Shown here piece by piece: positions 1-9,735 of a stretch of 48,058 nt of DNA (position 1 is the first letter of the stretch; the number at the start of each line of letters is the position of its first letter). A program made the translations under genes and the position numbers. The DNA comes from an uncultured Bacteroides sp. (lineage in GTDB: Bacteria; Bacteroidota; Bacteroidia; Bacteroidales; Bacteroidaceae). The notes beneath the pieces are model-generated. The model searched no databases. It saw only the letters and a program-made list of their open reading frames with translations, and was not told where the DNA came from. Where the stretch lies: NCBI GenBank assembly GCA_947074205.1, contig CAMTOQ010000022.1, positions 1-48,058 on the forward strand, written 5' to 3'.

Positions 1-465
1 ACTTAAGCCCGAAATTTCTGCTATTCTTCCTTTGCCGTTAAGTATTGTTGCGATATAGTTCCCTACTGATTTCCCAATTTCATAATTATCCGCGCCTATA
101 AAAGCCGTATATTTATCGGATAGAATTTTGCGATCGACAACAATTACCGGGATGCCACTATCATAGACCTCCTCTACGATAGGAGTCATTTTAGCACCTT
201 CATTGGGTGATATGATAATCAAATCAACCCCCTTGTGCATAAACTTTCGGATATCTTCTATTTGTTTGCGGCTGTTGTCTTTTGCAGTGCTAATTTCTAC
301 TTGCACGCCATCGTAAAACAACGCTTCACGCAGTAGTTCCTCATTCATTTTATTGCGCCATTCGTCATCGCTGCATTGCGATACACCGATAACAAACTTA
401 GCTGCTTTTTTTTGGCATGAAGTAAAAGCAAGAAGAAGTAAAAATATGAATAGATAGTATTTCAT
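1..465 (-). CDS. Periplasmic sugar-binding domain, N-terminal part; probable fructan-locus sensor (partial)
   Basis: The first 155 codons of a gene that runs off the left edge. The ATG is at 465. It opens with a hydrophobic export signal ending in a TSC motif at about residues 15-17. The mature part reads like a LacI/type 1 periplasmic binding protein: a KFVIGVSQCSDDEWR start, DLIIISPNEG, IPVIVVDR, then IGADNYEIGKSVGNYIA and GKGRIAEISGL. In Bacteroides levan loci, this kind of domain forms the N-terminus of a hybrid two-component system that binds fructose (BT1754 of B. thetaiotaomicron is the described example). Its position next to fructokinase and GH32 genes fits that. The kinase, receiver and AraC-type parts would lie outside the window, so a free-standing binding protein cannot be excluded. 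Confidence 0.75.
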   Translation of the reverse strand, partial: MKYYLFIFLLLLAFTSCQKKAAKFVIGVSQCSDDEWRNKMNEELLREALFYDGVQVEISTAKDNSRKQIEDIRKFMHKGVDLIIISPNEGAKMTPIVEEVYDSGIPVIVVDRKILSDKYTAFIGADNYEIGKSVGNYIATILNGKGRIAEISGLS

Positions 466-529
466 AGTATAAGTCAATAACAGGTTTCAGAAAGTGACTG
501 TCTTAAAATGTATTATTTAGGTTTGTCTA

Positions 530-537
530 CAAATATA
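530..537 (-). promoter_or_regulatory. Candidate -7 element for the sensor gene
   Basis: Read on the minus strand this is TATATTTG, an exact match to the Bacteroides -7 consensus TAnnTTTG. It lies about 65 nt before the sensor ATG. No clear -33 TTTG is present at the usual spacing. Confidence 0.4.
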
Positions 538-591
538 GATAGTATTTGTAAAAATAACGCGCTTTTATTCATATTATTAGCTTAAACTAAA

Positions 592-633
592 ATCCACTTA
601 CTATGAAATTGGGAAATATCATTGTAAGTGGAT
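592..633 (-). terminator. Hairpin after the fructokinase operon
   Basis: A perfect 10-bp inverted repeat, ATCCACTTAC (592-601) and GTAAGTGGAT (624-633), has a 22-nt loop. On the minus strand it lies 33 nt beyond the fructokinase stop and is followed by TTTAGTTTAAG. It is therefore a plausible intrinsic terminator for the leftward GH32-permease-kinase operon, although the T-tract is interrupted. Confidence 0.5.
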
Positions 634-665
634 CTTTATTTATGAAACGAAGGGGGCTAATTGTA

Positions 666-1553
666 CTACTCTAATCTTTTCAATAGAGATTCTGGCATTT
701 GAGGCATAGCACCCTTTTGGGTACACACAAAGGCCGAAACCTCTACCGCCAATTTATGGGCCTCAGGTATAGATTTACCTTTAAGCAGTGAAGCACAAAA
801 AGTAGCTGTAAACGAGTCACCTGCTCCTACAGTATCTGCCACGGGAACTTTTGGGGTGTTCTGAAAAGATACCACACCTGGGGTAAATACATAACTGCCA
901 TTTGTCCCACAAGTAAGTATCAACATTTTTAGATTGTATTTAGCCAATAGAATCCAACATTTATCTTGTAAATCTATTCCGGGATAACCAAACAATCTAC
1001 TGATAATGACTAGTTCTTCATCATTAATTTTTAGTACATTACAACGTTGCAGTGACTCTTCGATTACCTCTTTAGAGTAAAAGTTTTGACGAAGATTTAT
1101 ATCGAAAATCTTTAATTGTCCTTCGGCTTCGGGCACAGTGTCTACAAAGCGAGCTATTGTAGCGCGGCTCACAGCATTTCTTTGTGCCAATGATCCAAAA
1201 CAAACAGCGCGCGTGCGAAGAGCGAGATGCTTTAATTCATCTGTAAAGGGAATATTGTCCCAAGCCACATCGCGCTTAATATCGTAACAAGGTACACCTT
1301 GCGCATCCAAAGTAACTTGCACGGTCCCTGTAGGATAGTCAACGCGTGAAAGTGAGTAACGCAGATTTACTTTGTCGAAAGTTTCGACAATTTCATCACC
1401 TAGTGCATCCTTGCTAATCGCACTTACGGCACATCCATCAAAACCAAATTGTGACACATGGTAAGCAAAGTTGGCTGGTGCACCACCTATTTTTTTTCCT
1501 TCGGGCAGCACATCCCAAAGTGCTTCACCCATTCCTACAATTACTGTACTCAT
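666..1553 (-). CDS. PfkB-family fructokinase
   Basis: A 295-residue cytoplasmic sugar kinase expected to phosphorylate imported fructose with ATP. The PfkB signatures are intact: the glycine-rich substrate-binding stretch GGAPANFA at residues 23-30, and DTVGAGDSFTATF near residues 240-252, containing the GAGD anion hole with D246 as the likely catalytic base. Length is normal for the family. It is the last gene of a leftward operon, 43 bp after the MFS permease, which fits capture of fructose released by the periplasmic GH32 enzyme. The equivalent B. thetaiotaomicron levan-locus gene is BT1757. Substrate assignment comes from family and neighbours; another ketose or ribokinase-like substrate is possible but less likely. 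Confidence 0.9.
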   Translation of the reverse strand: MSTVIVGMGEALWDVLPEGKKIGGAPANFAYHVSQFGFDGCAVSAISKDALGDEIVETFDKVNLRYSLSRVDYPTGTVQVTLDAQGVPCYDIKRDVAWDNIPFTDELKHLALRTRAVCFGSLAQRNAVSRATIARFVDTVPEAEGQLKIFDINLRQNFYSKEVIEESLQRCNVLKINDEELVIISRLFGYPGIDLQDKCWILLAKYNLKMLILTCGTNGSYVFTPGVVSFQNTPKVPVADTVGAGDSFTATFCASLLKGKSIPEAHKLAVEVSAFVCTQKGAMPQMPESLLKRLE

Positions 1554-1596
1554 AGTATTTATTTTAATTCAGTTAAACTTATCCTAATCAATTGCA

Positions 1597-2787
1597 TTAA
1601 CACGTTTTCTTTATTTTGAACATATATAGAAGTAGATAAACCACACCGATTGTCATTACGGCTACTGCTCCATTTTGACCTACAGCATCACTTGCTACCC
1701 CCATTGCCAATGGGAAAACAGTTCCACCAAATAAGCCCATTATCATTAAGCCAGATACCTCGTTCTTCTTGTTTGGCATAGCTAGTAAAGCTTGAGAGAA
1801 AATGATGGGGAAGATATTCGAATTTCCAAAACCGATCAACGCAATACATATGTAGATTGAGATAAGCGATTGGAAACAAAATAATCCTACCATAGCTGCA
1901 AGCATACATGCCACACTAATTCCGAAAAATATTTTGGCCTCCGCTTTTTGCAAAATAAATGTACCGGCCAAACAACCAACAGTACGAAAAATGAAATAAA
2001 GGCTTGTTGCAAATCCTGCTTCTGCCAACGTCATTCCCAGTCGTTCAATCAATATTTTAGGAGCTGTAGTGTTGGTACCTACATCAATACCCACGTGACA
2101 CATTATCCCGATAAATGATAGTAGCACGAATGGTTTACCTAGCAGTGCCAAACATTGGGTATAGGTAGAGGGCTTACCTTCCTCTTTCTCTTCTACAATA
2201 GAGGTGGCATTAAGCAATAATATAGCAACCAATGCAATAACCATATATATAGGGAAAAGCACTCTCCAGCCTAGACCCATTGATGGCATGGCTTGAGTAG
2301 CTCCCCACATAGCAATATAAGGTGCCAAAAAGGAGGCTATAGCCTTGACAAACTGCCCAAAAGTCAAATTGCTTGCCAGCTTATCAGACGAGACTATGTT
2401 TGATAATAAAGGGTTTAGTGATGTTTGCATTAATGCATTTCCGATGCCAAGCAACGAGAATGATACCAACATCAACGCATAGCCGTCACCAAAAATGGGC
2501 AACAATAACGAGAAGAAAGTAACCAACAAGCTTAAGAGTACTGTCTTCTTTCTTCCGATACGGTTCATCAACATGCCCGTAGGCACTGAGAAGATAAGGA
2601 ACCAGAAGAAAACTAAAGACGGGAATATATTTGCTTCTGCATTGCTTAGGTTTAAATCGGCTTGCACGTAGTTGGATGCAATTCCTACTAGGTCAACAAA
2701 ACCCATGGCAAAAAAGCAAAGCATAACCGGTACTAGTTTTGCATATTGCATTTTTGGTTCAACTGTTGAATATGTATTTGATTTCAT
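1597..2787 (-). CDS. MFS sugar permease (probable inner-membrane fructose transporter)
   Basis: A 396-residue protein with about 12 hydrophobic segments and the MFS loop motif MLMNRIGRKKTVLL between TM2 and TM3. The general pattern is that of FucP/glucose-galactose-type permeases. It sits between the GH32 gene (11 bp upstream) and the fructokinase gene in one leftward operon, so it most likely carries monomeric fructose from periplasm to cytoplasm, as proposed for BT1758 in the B. thetaiotaomicron fructan locus. The ATG at 2787 is followed by a short hydrophilic N-terminus before TM1. Substrate is inferred from context, not from recognisable residues. Confidence 0.85.
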   Translation of the reverse strand: MKSNTYSTVEPKMQYAKLVPVMLCFFAMGFVDLVGIASNYVQADLNLSNAEANIFPSLVFFWFLIFSVPTGMLMNRIGRKKTVLLSLLVTFFSLLLPIFGDGYALMLVSFSLLGIGNALMQTSLNPLLSNIVSSDKLASNLTFGQFVKAIASFLAPYIAMWGATQAMPSMGLGWRVLFPIYMVIALVAILLLNATSIVEEKEEGKPSTYTQCLALLGKPFVLLSFIGIMCHVGIDVGTNTTAPKILIERLGMTLAEAGFATSLYFIFRTVGCLAGTFILQKAEAKIFFGISVACMLAAMVGLFCFQSLISIYICIALIGFGNSNIFPIIFSQALLAMPNKKNEVSGLMIMGLFGGTVFPLAMGVASDAVGQNGAVAVMTIGVVYLLLYMFKIKKTC

Positions 2788-2798
2788 AAATGTTAGGT

Positions 2799-4613
2799 TT
2801 ATTTTAGTTCGAGAGGATACACTTTAAATGAAGTTACTTCATAGCTACCGCCTTTGGCGTAGAAGCTAGCACGATTGTATGGAGAAGATGGGAAAACTAA
2901 ATTAGTCATTACATATTCACCATCATTCATAAATAGCTCCAAGCTCGATTTATCTGCAAAAATACGCAAGCTAATCTCATTAGCTTTTCCTAGGGGTGCA
3001 ATAGTTGGTATAGGAAAATCTTCGCTGAACGATACGTTACCACTTCTTGCGCGATCCATAACAAAAGTTCCTTCGATGAGATTGTAACAGAAATCAACTT
3101 CTTCTCCTTGTGGATTGAAAAGTCGGAAACCTATAAACTCAGCATCATTATTTTTGATAGTCATCACAATCTCATACAAACCATTATTCTTATCCAGAAG
3201 TTTGTCAATATTGTAGTCTTTGTTTACAGTAAATGAGCGTTGATCAGAGACTTCACCTCTTAAGACTTCGAGTTCAGGCGAAGGGCTGCTTTTCAATATA
3301 AGATTGCCTTCTTTATTTACTAAAGTCAAATCGCGTGGAACAGAATTGGCACTGCGAAATTGCTGAGTAGGTACCTGATTGGCATATTGCCAGTTGCTCA
3401 TCCATGCAATTCCTATATGACGACTGTCGGGTGCATTGCTCCAGGTAACAGTGGCATAGTGATCTTTACCATAGTCCATCCATTTAGTGAGTTCAGGAGA
3501 CTGATTTTTGAACACCTTGCCATCAAAATCACCAATAAAATATTGTGTAGCACTCCCACCAAATGGGCCGCCCGGGTTAATGTTGCAAAGCAATACCCAC
3601 TCTTTTTCATTGGAACCTTCAATAGGCACTTCAATTAGATCTGGGCACTCCCAAACTCCTCCATGAGCACCATGACCTTCGCCAAAACTGCTTTCGTAAG
3701 TCCAATCCTTTAAGTTGGACGATGTGAAGAACTGCATCTCTTGTCCCACGGCCAAAATCATGATCCATTTACTTGTTGCTTCATGCCAAATCACCTTAGG
3801 ATCACGAAAATCAGGTGCTTCTGACGTCAGAACAGGATTTCCTTCGTATTTGATAAAACTCTTTCCACTATCTATACTATAAGCAATACTCTGTGTTTGA
3901 CGCTCACCTGCCGAAGTGTATAGTGCCACAATAGCATCTTTTCCAAACCCTGATGTATTATCCTTATCCACCACACACGAACCACTAAATATCGTACCTA
4001 AATCGTCGGGTGAAATAGCTACTGGCTGATGTTCCCAATTTACTAGATCTTGGCTCGTAGCATGTCCCCAATGCATATTGCCCCACATTGAACCGTAAGG
4101 ATTATATTGGTAGAATAGATGATAAACACCATCTTTGTAGACCATCCCATTAGGATCGTTCATCCATCCATAAGGGGGGCTAAAGTGATAGATTGGGCGA
4201 TGGCTCTCGCGATTTTGTGTGTCGAACTCATTTACAAGATCGAATGAGCGCCAGCACAAAGCAGAGTCAGGAACATTCTGTACTTTAATAGCCAAGGCAG
4301 GAATATCAAAACCCGTAAGGTCTAAGGGCACGTAATAATCAATAGTATTAATAGCCAATCTTACGTGGTGTGTAGAAACATTGTTCTGATTCTGCATCAC
4401 ATTGATGCGAACTTCTGGGGCAGACTCTTCTATAGGTAATAATAGGAATTTATTGCTATTTTTAAGTTGCACTATACTGTGCCCATCTCCTAAATGTCTA
4501 ACTACGAATGGGGGGATTGTAGCTTGGCAGGAGATAATAGTAAACATAGATCCTACTGCAAGCAGAGTACATGAACGGCGAATATGCGTGGTGAAGTTAT
4601 TGAATAAACTCAT
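2799..4613 (-). CDS. GH32 exo-acting fructan hydrolase
   Basis: A 604-residue glycoside hydrolase family 32 enzyme. All three active-site signatures are present: WMNDPNG with nucleophile D153, RDP at 270-272 (transition-state stabiliser D271), and ECPD at 322-325 with acid/base E322. Residues 1-29 form a signal ending IISC, a lipobox-like site, so it may be membrane-anchored or periplasmic. Residues 33-130 make an extra beta-rich domain before the five-bladed catalytic domain, like the DUF4980 module that often precedes GH32 in Bacteroides. Residues 430-604 form the C-terminal beta-sandwich. The canonical WMNDPNG pocket suggests fructosidase rather than endo activity. It is the first gene of the operon that leads into permease and kinase, implying release of fructose in the periplasm. 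Confidence 0.93.
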   Translation of the reverse strand: MSLFNNFTTHIRRSCTLLAVGSMFTIISCQATIPPFVVRHLGDGHSIVQLKNSNKFLLLPIEESAPEVRINVMQNQNNVSTHHVRLAINTIDYYVPLDLTGFDIPALAIKVQNVPDSALCWRSFDLVNEFDTQNRESHRPIYHFSPPYGWMNDPNGMVYKDGVYHLFYQYNPYGSMWGNMHWGHATSQDLVNWEHQPVAISPDDLGTIFSGSCVVDKDNTSGFGKDAIVALYTSAGERQTQSIAYSIDSGKSFIKYEGNPVLTSEAPDFRDPKVIWHEATSKWIMILAVGQEMQFFTSSNLKDWTYESSFGEGHGAHGGVWECPDLIEVPIEGSNEKEWVLLCNINPGGPFGGSATQYFIGDFDGKVFKNQSPELTKWMDYGKDHYATVTWSNAPDSRHIGIAWMSNWQYANQVPTQQFRSANSVPRDLTLVNKEGNLILKSSPSPELEVLRGEVSDQRSFTVNKDYNIDKLLDKNNGLYEIVMTIKNNDAEFIGFRLFNPQGEEVDFCYNLIEGTFVMDRARSGNVSFSEDFPIPTIAPLGKANEISLRIFADKSSLELFMNDGEYVMTNLVFPSSPYNRASFYAKGGSYEVTSFKVYPLELK

Positions 4614-4907
4614 TGTGGATTAGATGGTATTAAATTAAACAAACAATGTATGAGGAACAAAAGCACGTGGCAAAGAAAAGTAATAATTGAGTTATTGGCT
4701 ATCAATCTTGTTTCAAGATCAATAAATAATGATACAATGGATAAAAAAAATAATGCATTGTAACAAGTTTATTAGTATTTGAACTAAAAATTATAGCTTA
4801 AAAAGCATTTCTCTAATTTCTTTGCAATGTTTCTTTATGAAGGATAAAAAGCACAATTATCAGTGAATAAGAAATAACAATGTTAATTTTAAATCGATTA
4901 TCAAATC
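4614..4907. promoter_or_regulatory. Divergent control region between the GH32 and susC operons
   Basis: This 294-bp AT-rich spacer must hold promoters for both fructan operons. I found no exact TAnnTTTG on either strand. It contains two small inverted repeats: ATCTTG-ttt-CAAGAT at 4705-4719, and TACAATG (4733-4739) with CATTGTA (4756-4762). Either could be an operator for the locus regulator, but the arms are short enough to arise by chance. Confidence 0.45.
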
Positions 4908-7900
4908 ATGAGATCAATTATTTCTCTGTTGACTCTTTTATGTTGTTGTGGCATAATGTCCGCGCAACAATTATCTATCAAGGGAACTGTCTTGTCATCT
5001 ACCGACAATGAGCCCCTTATAGGTGTTAATGTTTCTGTCAGTAAAGAACAGGTAGGAACTATTACCGATATTGATGGAAATTTCACGCTTACTGCGGCCC
5101 CTGATGCAATCCTTACTATCTCTTATATAGGATACGATACAAAACAAGTTCCAATAAATGGTCAGACTCAGCTTGTAGTAAAGCTCCAAGAATCATCAAT
5201 GCTGCTTGACGAAATTGTTGCTGTGGGTTATCGAACAGAACGTAAGGCCGACTTGACAGGTGCTGTCTCTGTAGTAAAAGTTGATGATGCGATGAAGGCA
5301 GCCGAAAATAATCCAATCAAAGCATTACAAGGAAGAGTAGCTGGTATGTCTATTACTTCGGATGGATCGCCAAGTGGCTCCGCAACTGTTCGTATCCGTG
5401 GGATTGGTACTCTTAATAACAACGACCCACTCTATATTATTGACGGTGTCCCCACAACTAGCGGGATGCATGAATTAAATGGTAATGATATAGAAAGTAT
5501 TCAAGTACTCCGTGATGCATCTGCCGCAAGTATATATGGTTCGCGAGCTGCAAATGGAGTAATCATTATCACAACAAAGAAGGGTAAAAAAGGATCCATA
5601 AAGCTCAACTTCGATGCTTATCTTACTGCTAGTATGTATACTTCTAAAATAGATGTTCTTTCATCTAATGAATATGCACAGGTTTTATGGAAATCGATGA
5701 TCAATAATAACGAAGACCCTAATAGCAATAACCTGGGTTTGTTTTATGATTATTCAACTAATGAAACAGGATACTCTACCTTAAACCAAGTATATTTCCC
5801 CGAATATCTAGATGCAGCACGCACCATGAAACCAGCCAACACAGATTGGTTTGATGAAGTGACACGTACAGGTATTGCACAGTCTTATAATTTATCTATC
5901 AGTAATGGTACTGAAAAGGGAAACTATTATTTCTCTTTAGGCTATTATAATAATGACGGATTGGTTAAAAACACTGACTTCAATCGTATATCAGCGCGTG
6001 TAAATAGTGATTTCAAACTTTGGGATGGTATCATTACCATTGGTGAGAACTTAACATTGAATAGAACAAGCGAGGTTGTACAGCCCCATCAAATAGTTGA
6101 AGCAGCCCTTATCGCAGTTCCTTTTATCCCTGTTCGCACTGAAGATGGTACAGGATGGGGAGGACCTATAACTGGTTTACCAGACAGACGTAATCCGGCA
6201 AACTTAGTAAACGAGAATAAAGATAATCGCTATACCTATTGGCGTATATTTGGTAATGCCTTCATCGACATTAATCCAATAAAAGATTTGCATATTCGAT
6301 CAAACTTTGGTTTGGACTATGGCAATTTCTATAAACGCTCTTTGACCTATTCCTACCAAAATGGTTATGTGACAAATAGTGGTAAAACTAAATCGGTAAT
6401 GGAACAAGCCCACTGGACTAAATGGACGTGGAGTAACATTGCTACCTATGATTTCAGTTTTGGTGAAAACCGTTTCGAGACAATGCTAGGAATGGAGATG
6501 TATAAACAAGAGGATATAAACTTTGCTGCATCTCGCGAATCATTTTCGTTTGAAAATCCTAATTATATGTATCCTGATCAAGGTACAGGCACAAGCGAAG
6601 GATCGGGTGGCGCTACTGGCTATACTCTGATGTCTTTCTTTGGTAAAGTTAGTTATGCTTATGCAGATAAATATTTGGCCTCTGTAACACTACGTCGTGA
6701 TGGATCTTCACGTTTTGGAAAGAATAATCGTTGGGGTACATTCCCTGCTTTCAATCTTGGTTGGAAGATTAACCAGGAACAGTTCATGGAGAATACGCAA
6801 GATTGGCTTTCAGATCTAAAAATTCGTTTCGGTTGGGGACAAAATGGTAATCAAGAAATTGGTAACACAGCTATCTACAGCATTTATGCCACTGATTATG
6901 GAAAAGGTGATCCGACATGGAATGCTATATGGGGTACAGCTTATGATATCTATGGAAATGGATCGGGATTATTACCATCTGGGTATAAACGAGTACAACT
7001 AGCCAATCCAGATTTGAAGTGGGAAACAACTACTCAAACTAATATTGGTCTTGACTTTGGTTTCCTTAACCAATCACTATATGGATCGGCGGAATACTAT
7101 ATTAAAAAAACAAAGGATATTCTCTATACACCAGGCTATTCAGCAATTAAGGGCGAAGGAGCAAGCAAAACATACAATGGTGCTTCTATGGAGAATAAAG
7201 GATTTGAATTGACATTGGGTTATCGCGGAAATACTCGAAATGATTTCCAATATGATTTCACCGCAAATATTTCTACTAATAAGAATAAAGTGACCTATCT
7301 GCCAGAATCTGTGAAAAACTCGTATGGTGGAAATGGTACCTACGACAATATTCTTGGTCGACCTTTAGGCTCTTTTTATGGCTATGTTGCTGATGGCATT
7401 TTTAAGACTCAGGAAGATTTGGATAATCACTGTATACAAGATGGCAAGGACCTTGGACGCATTCGTTATCGCGACTTGAACAACGATGGTGTTATTGATG
7501 ACAAAGATCGTACATGGATAGGTAATCCTTTTCCTGACTTTACTTATGGGTTGAATATTAACTTAGCCTATAAAAATTTTGATTTGAACGTTTATTTTCA
7601 AGGTGTACACAATATAGATGTATATAACACTGTAAAACTTACATCAGACTTTTGGAGTGTATCCGATACTAGATCCAACAAAACAAGTCGTTTGCTAGAC
7701 GCTTGGGATCCTATTTCCAACCCTAATTCAGATATTCCTGCTTTAACTACGAATAACAAGAATGATGAAGGACGTATGTCTTCCTATTTCATAGAAAATG
7801 GTTCCTACTTTAAACTGCGAAATGTTCAGATAGGATATACTTTGCCGTCAGTAGTTGTCAAGGCTATGCGCATGGAAAAATTCCGTTTCTATCTTAGTGC

Positions 7901-8015
7901 TCAGAACCTTTTTACTATCAAGAGCAAGAGCTTTACAGGTGTAGATCCAGAAAATCCAGGCTGGGGTTATCCTATTCCAACTACCATAACTTTTGGACTT
8001 AATGCAACATTCTAA
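4908..8015 (+). CDS. SusC-family TonB-dependent outer-membrane transporter
   Basis: A 1035-residue SusC-like importer. Residues 1-20 are a signal peptide ending near MSAQQ. Residues 21-100 form the carboxypeptidase-regulatory-like domain typical of SusC, with IKGTV, GVNVSV, TDIDGNFTL and ISYIGY. Then comes a plug domain of about residues 110-230 with IRGIGTLNNNDPLYIIDG, and a beta-barrel ending in TITFGLNATF, with the terminal aromatic expected of an outer-membrane barrel. The susD gene follows 15 bp later. Its job is energised import of fructo-oligosaccharides, with TonB/ExbBD supplying the force. Specificity is inferred from the two GH32 enzymes and the glycan-binding protein around it. Confidence 0.95.
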   Translation: MRSIISLLTLLCCCGIMSAQQLSIKGTVLSSTDNEPLIGVNVSVSKEQVGTITDIDGNFTLTAAPDAILTISYIGYDTKQVPINGQTQLVVKLQESSMLLDEIVAVGYRTERKADLTGAVSVVKVDDAMKAAENNPIKALQGRVAGMSITSDGSPSGSATVRIRGIGTLNNNDPLYIIDGVPTTSGMHELNGNDIESIQVLRDASAASIYGSRAANGVIIITTKKGKKGSIKLNFDAYLTASMYTSKIDVLSSNEYAQVLWKSMINNNEDPNSNNLGLFYDYSTNETGYSTLNQVYFPEYLDAARTMKPANTDWFDEVTRTGIAQSYNLSISNGTEKGNYYFSLGYYNNDGLVKNTDFNRISARVNSDFKLWDGIITIGENLTLNRTSEVVQPHQIVEAALIAVPFIPVRTEDGTGWGGPITGLPDRRNPANLVNENKDNRYTYWRIFGNAFIDINPIKDLHIRSNFGLDYGNFYKRSLTYSYQNGYVTNSGKTKSVMEQAHWTKWTWSNIATYDFSFGENRFETMLGMEMYKQEDINFAASRESFSFENPNYMYPDQGTGTSEGSGGATGYTLMSFFGKVSYAYADKYLASVTLRRDGSSRFGKNNRWGTFPAFNLGWKINQEQFMENTQDWLSDLKIRFGWGQNGNQEIGNTAIYSIYATDYGKGDPTWNAIWGTAYDIYGNGSGLLPSGYKRVQLANPDLKWETTTQTNIGLDFGFLNQSLYGSAEYYIKKTKDILYTPGYSAIKGEGASKTYNGASMENKGFELTLGYRGNTRNDFQYDFTANISTNKNKVTYLPESVKNSYGGNGTYDNILGRPLGSFYGYVADGIFKTQEDLDNHCIQDGKDLGRIRYRDLNNDGVIDDKDRTWIGNPFPDFTYGLNINLAYKNFDLNVYFQGVHNIDVYNTVKLTSDFWSVSDTRSNKTSRLLDAWDPISNPNSDIPALTTNNKNDEGRMSSYFIENGSYFKLRNVQIGYTLPSVVVKAMRMEKFRFYLSAQNLFTIKSKSFTGVDPENPGWGYPIPTTITFGLNATF

Positions 8016-8030
8016 TTTATTATTACTATC

Positions 8031-9704
8031 ATGAAAACAATTAAATATATTACACTATTCGCTATAGCAACTTCTTTATTAGGTAGTTGCACTTTTCTAG
8101 ACTATGACCCTCAAGGTGTAGTAAACGAAGATCAAGTAAAGGATCCCAGCCAAGTGGAAGCTCTTTGTACAGCAGCATATGCATCGTTGGGCAATGATCA
8201 TTATGACAAGCCTTTTAGCCTTTGGCCCTACGGAAATGTGCGCTCAGATGATGCCTATAAAGGAGGTAATGACCAAGCAGATATTGCTGCTTTCCATTTT
8301 TATGAAATCTCAGAGAATGTGCGAACTGACTTTGGTGAAGCTGATGGACTATGGTTTTATATGTTTGAGGCTATTTCGCGCACAAACTCAGCACTGAGTG
8401 TATTAAAATCGATGGATGAAAGTGATTTCAAGAATCGCAATAGCCGCATGGGCGAGATGTATTTCCTACGTGGACATTTTTATTATATGCTTAAATTAGT
8501 ATTTGGCCATATCCCTTTTGTAGATGAAGATTTGCCACTTGACGAATATGATTTTGTTTCTAATACTTTGCCAAATGATGAGCAATGGGCTTGGATATGT
8601 CGCGATTTTCAGCAAGCCTATGATTTGTTGCCGGTAAGTCAGAATGAGATTGGGCGTGCTAACAAAATTGCAGCAGCTGCCTATTTATCAAAAGCCTATC
8701 TCTTTAAAGCATTTCGCCAAGATGAGATGAATAATGTAGCTGCCCAGCCAAATGCTGATGATTTGAATAAAGTTCTAGAATACAGTGCAGTGGTAATGAA
8801 TTCTTCTTACGGTTTAGAACCAGATTTTGCCAATAATTTCTTGCCCGGTACTTTTCAAAACGGGAAGGAGTCAATTTTTGCCATTCAATATTCTACCGAT
8901 GATGGTACAATGTTTGGACGCCTAAATTGGAGTGACGTACTGTCAGTGCCTATGGGCTTAGGATGTTGCGACTTCCACAAACCTAGTCAGAATCTAGTGA
9001 ATGCTTTCAAAACGGTGAATGGGCTGCCTGATTTTAGCAACTTCGATCAACTGGATTATAATGCAACATTCGATATGGTTGATCCACGTCTTTACCATAC
9101 AGTAGCACTTCCTGGTGTGCCTTATAAATATAATGAGGAACTTATTTACGAAGAGAGCTGGAATCGTACACCTACTGTTTATGGATATTATGCATCCTTA
9201 AAAGAAAACGTGGATCCATCTTGTGATTGTTTTAAGAATGTTTCTCCTTTCTATGCCAATTCTAAGAACCGTATTGTTTTGCGCTATGCAGATATCATGC
9301 TGGTTAGAGCTGAAGCATTAGTAGAGTTAGGTCGCGAAACCGAAGCTAGACCTTTGATCAATTCATTACGCGAACGCGCACAAAGTAATGTATTTATCCC
9401 TTATGCCAACAATCTAAGCATTGCTTCATACCCTGCTACTGGGTGGACTCGTGAATTTGCACGAGAAGCAGTGCGCTGGGAAAGACGCCTTGAATTGGCC
9501 ATGGAGGGACATCGCTTCTTTGACCTAGTCCGTTGGGGGATAGCCAACGATGTATTGAATAGCTATTTCAAGACAGAAGGCGAACGTCGTTTTTATCTAA
9601 AGGAGGGAAACTTTGATAAAAATAAGGATGAGTATATTCCAATTCCTCAGCAGCAGATCAATTTTACAGAGGGTATTTATCAACAAAATCCAGGTTGGAA
9701 CTAA
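8031..9704 (+). CDS. SusD-family surface glycan-binding lipoprotein
   Basis: A 557-residue SusD/RagB protein that caps the SusC barrel. The signal ends LLGSC (lipobox), so it is a lipoprotein expected on the cell surface. The C-terminal SusD signature RWERRLELAMEGHRFFDLVRWG is clear near residue 483, and an N-terminal TPR-rich section covers roughly residues 40-300 (GEMYFLRGHFYYML). It sits directly behind susC and before the accessory binding protein and endo-acting enzyme, as in known levan loci. Length is normal. Ligand specificity cannot be read from the sequence. Confidence 0.95.
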   Translation: MKTIKYITLFAIATSLLGSCTFLDYDPQGVVNEDQVKDPSQVEALCTAAYASLGNDHYDKPFSLWPYGNVRSDDAYKGGNDQADIAAFHFYEISENVRTDFGEADGLWFYMFEAISRTNSALSVLKSMDESDFKNRNSRMGEMYFLRGHFYYMLKLVFGHIPFVDEDLPLDEYDFVSNTLPNDEQWAWICRDFQQAYDLLPVSQNEIGRANKIAAAAYLSKAYLFKAFRQDEMNNVAAQPNADDLNKVLEYSAVVMNSSYGLEPDFANNFLPGTFQNGKESIFAIQYSTDDGTMFGRLNWSDVLSVPMGLGCCDFHKPSQNLVNAFKTVNGLPDFSNFDQLDYNATFDMVDPRLYHTVALPGVPYKYNEELIYEESWNRTPTVYGYYASLKENVDPSCDCFKNVSPFYANSKNRIVLRYADIMLVRAEALVELGRETEARPLINSLRERAQSNVFIPYANNLSIASYPATGWTREFAREAVRWERRLELAMEGHRFFDLVRWGIANDVLNSYFKTEGERRFYLKEGNFDKNKDEYIPIPQQQINFTEGIYQQNPGWN

Positions 9705-9735
9705 TCTGTACCAACAATCCTAAAAGCATATCAAA

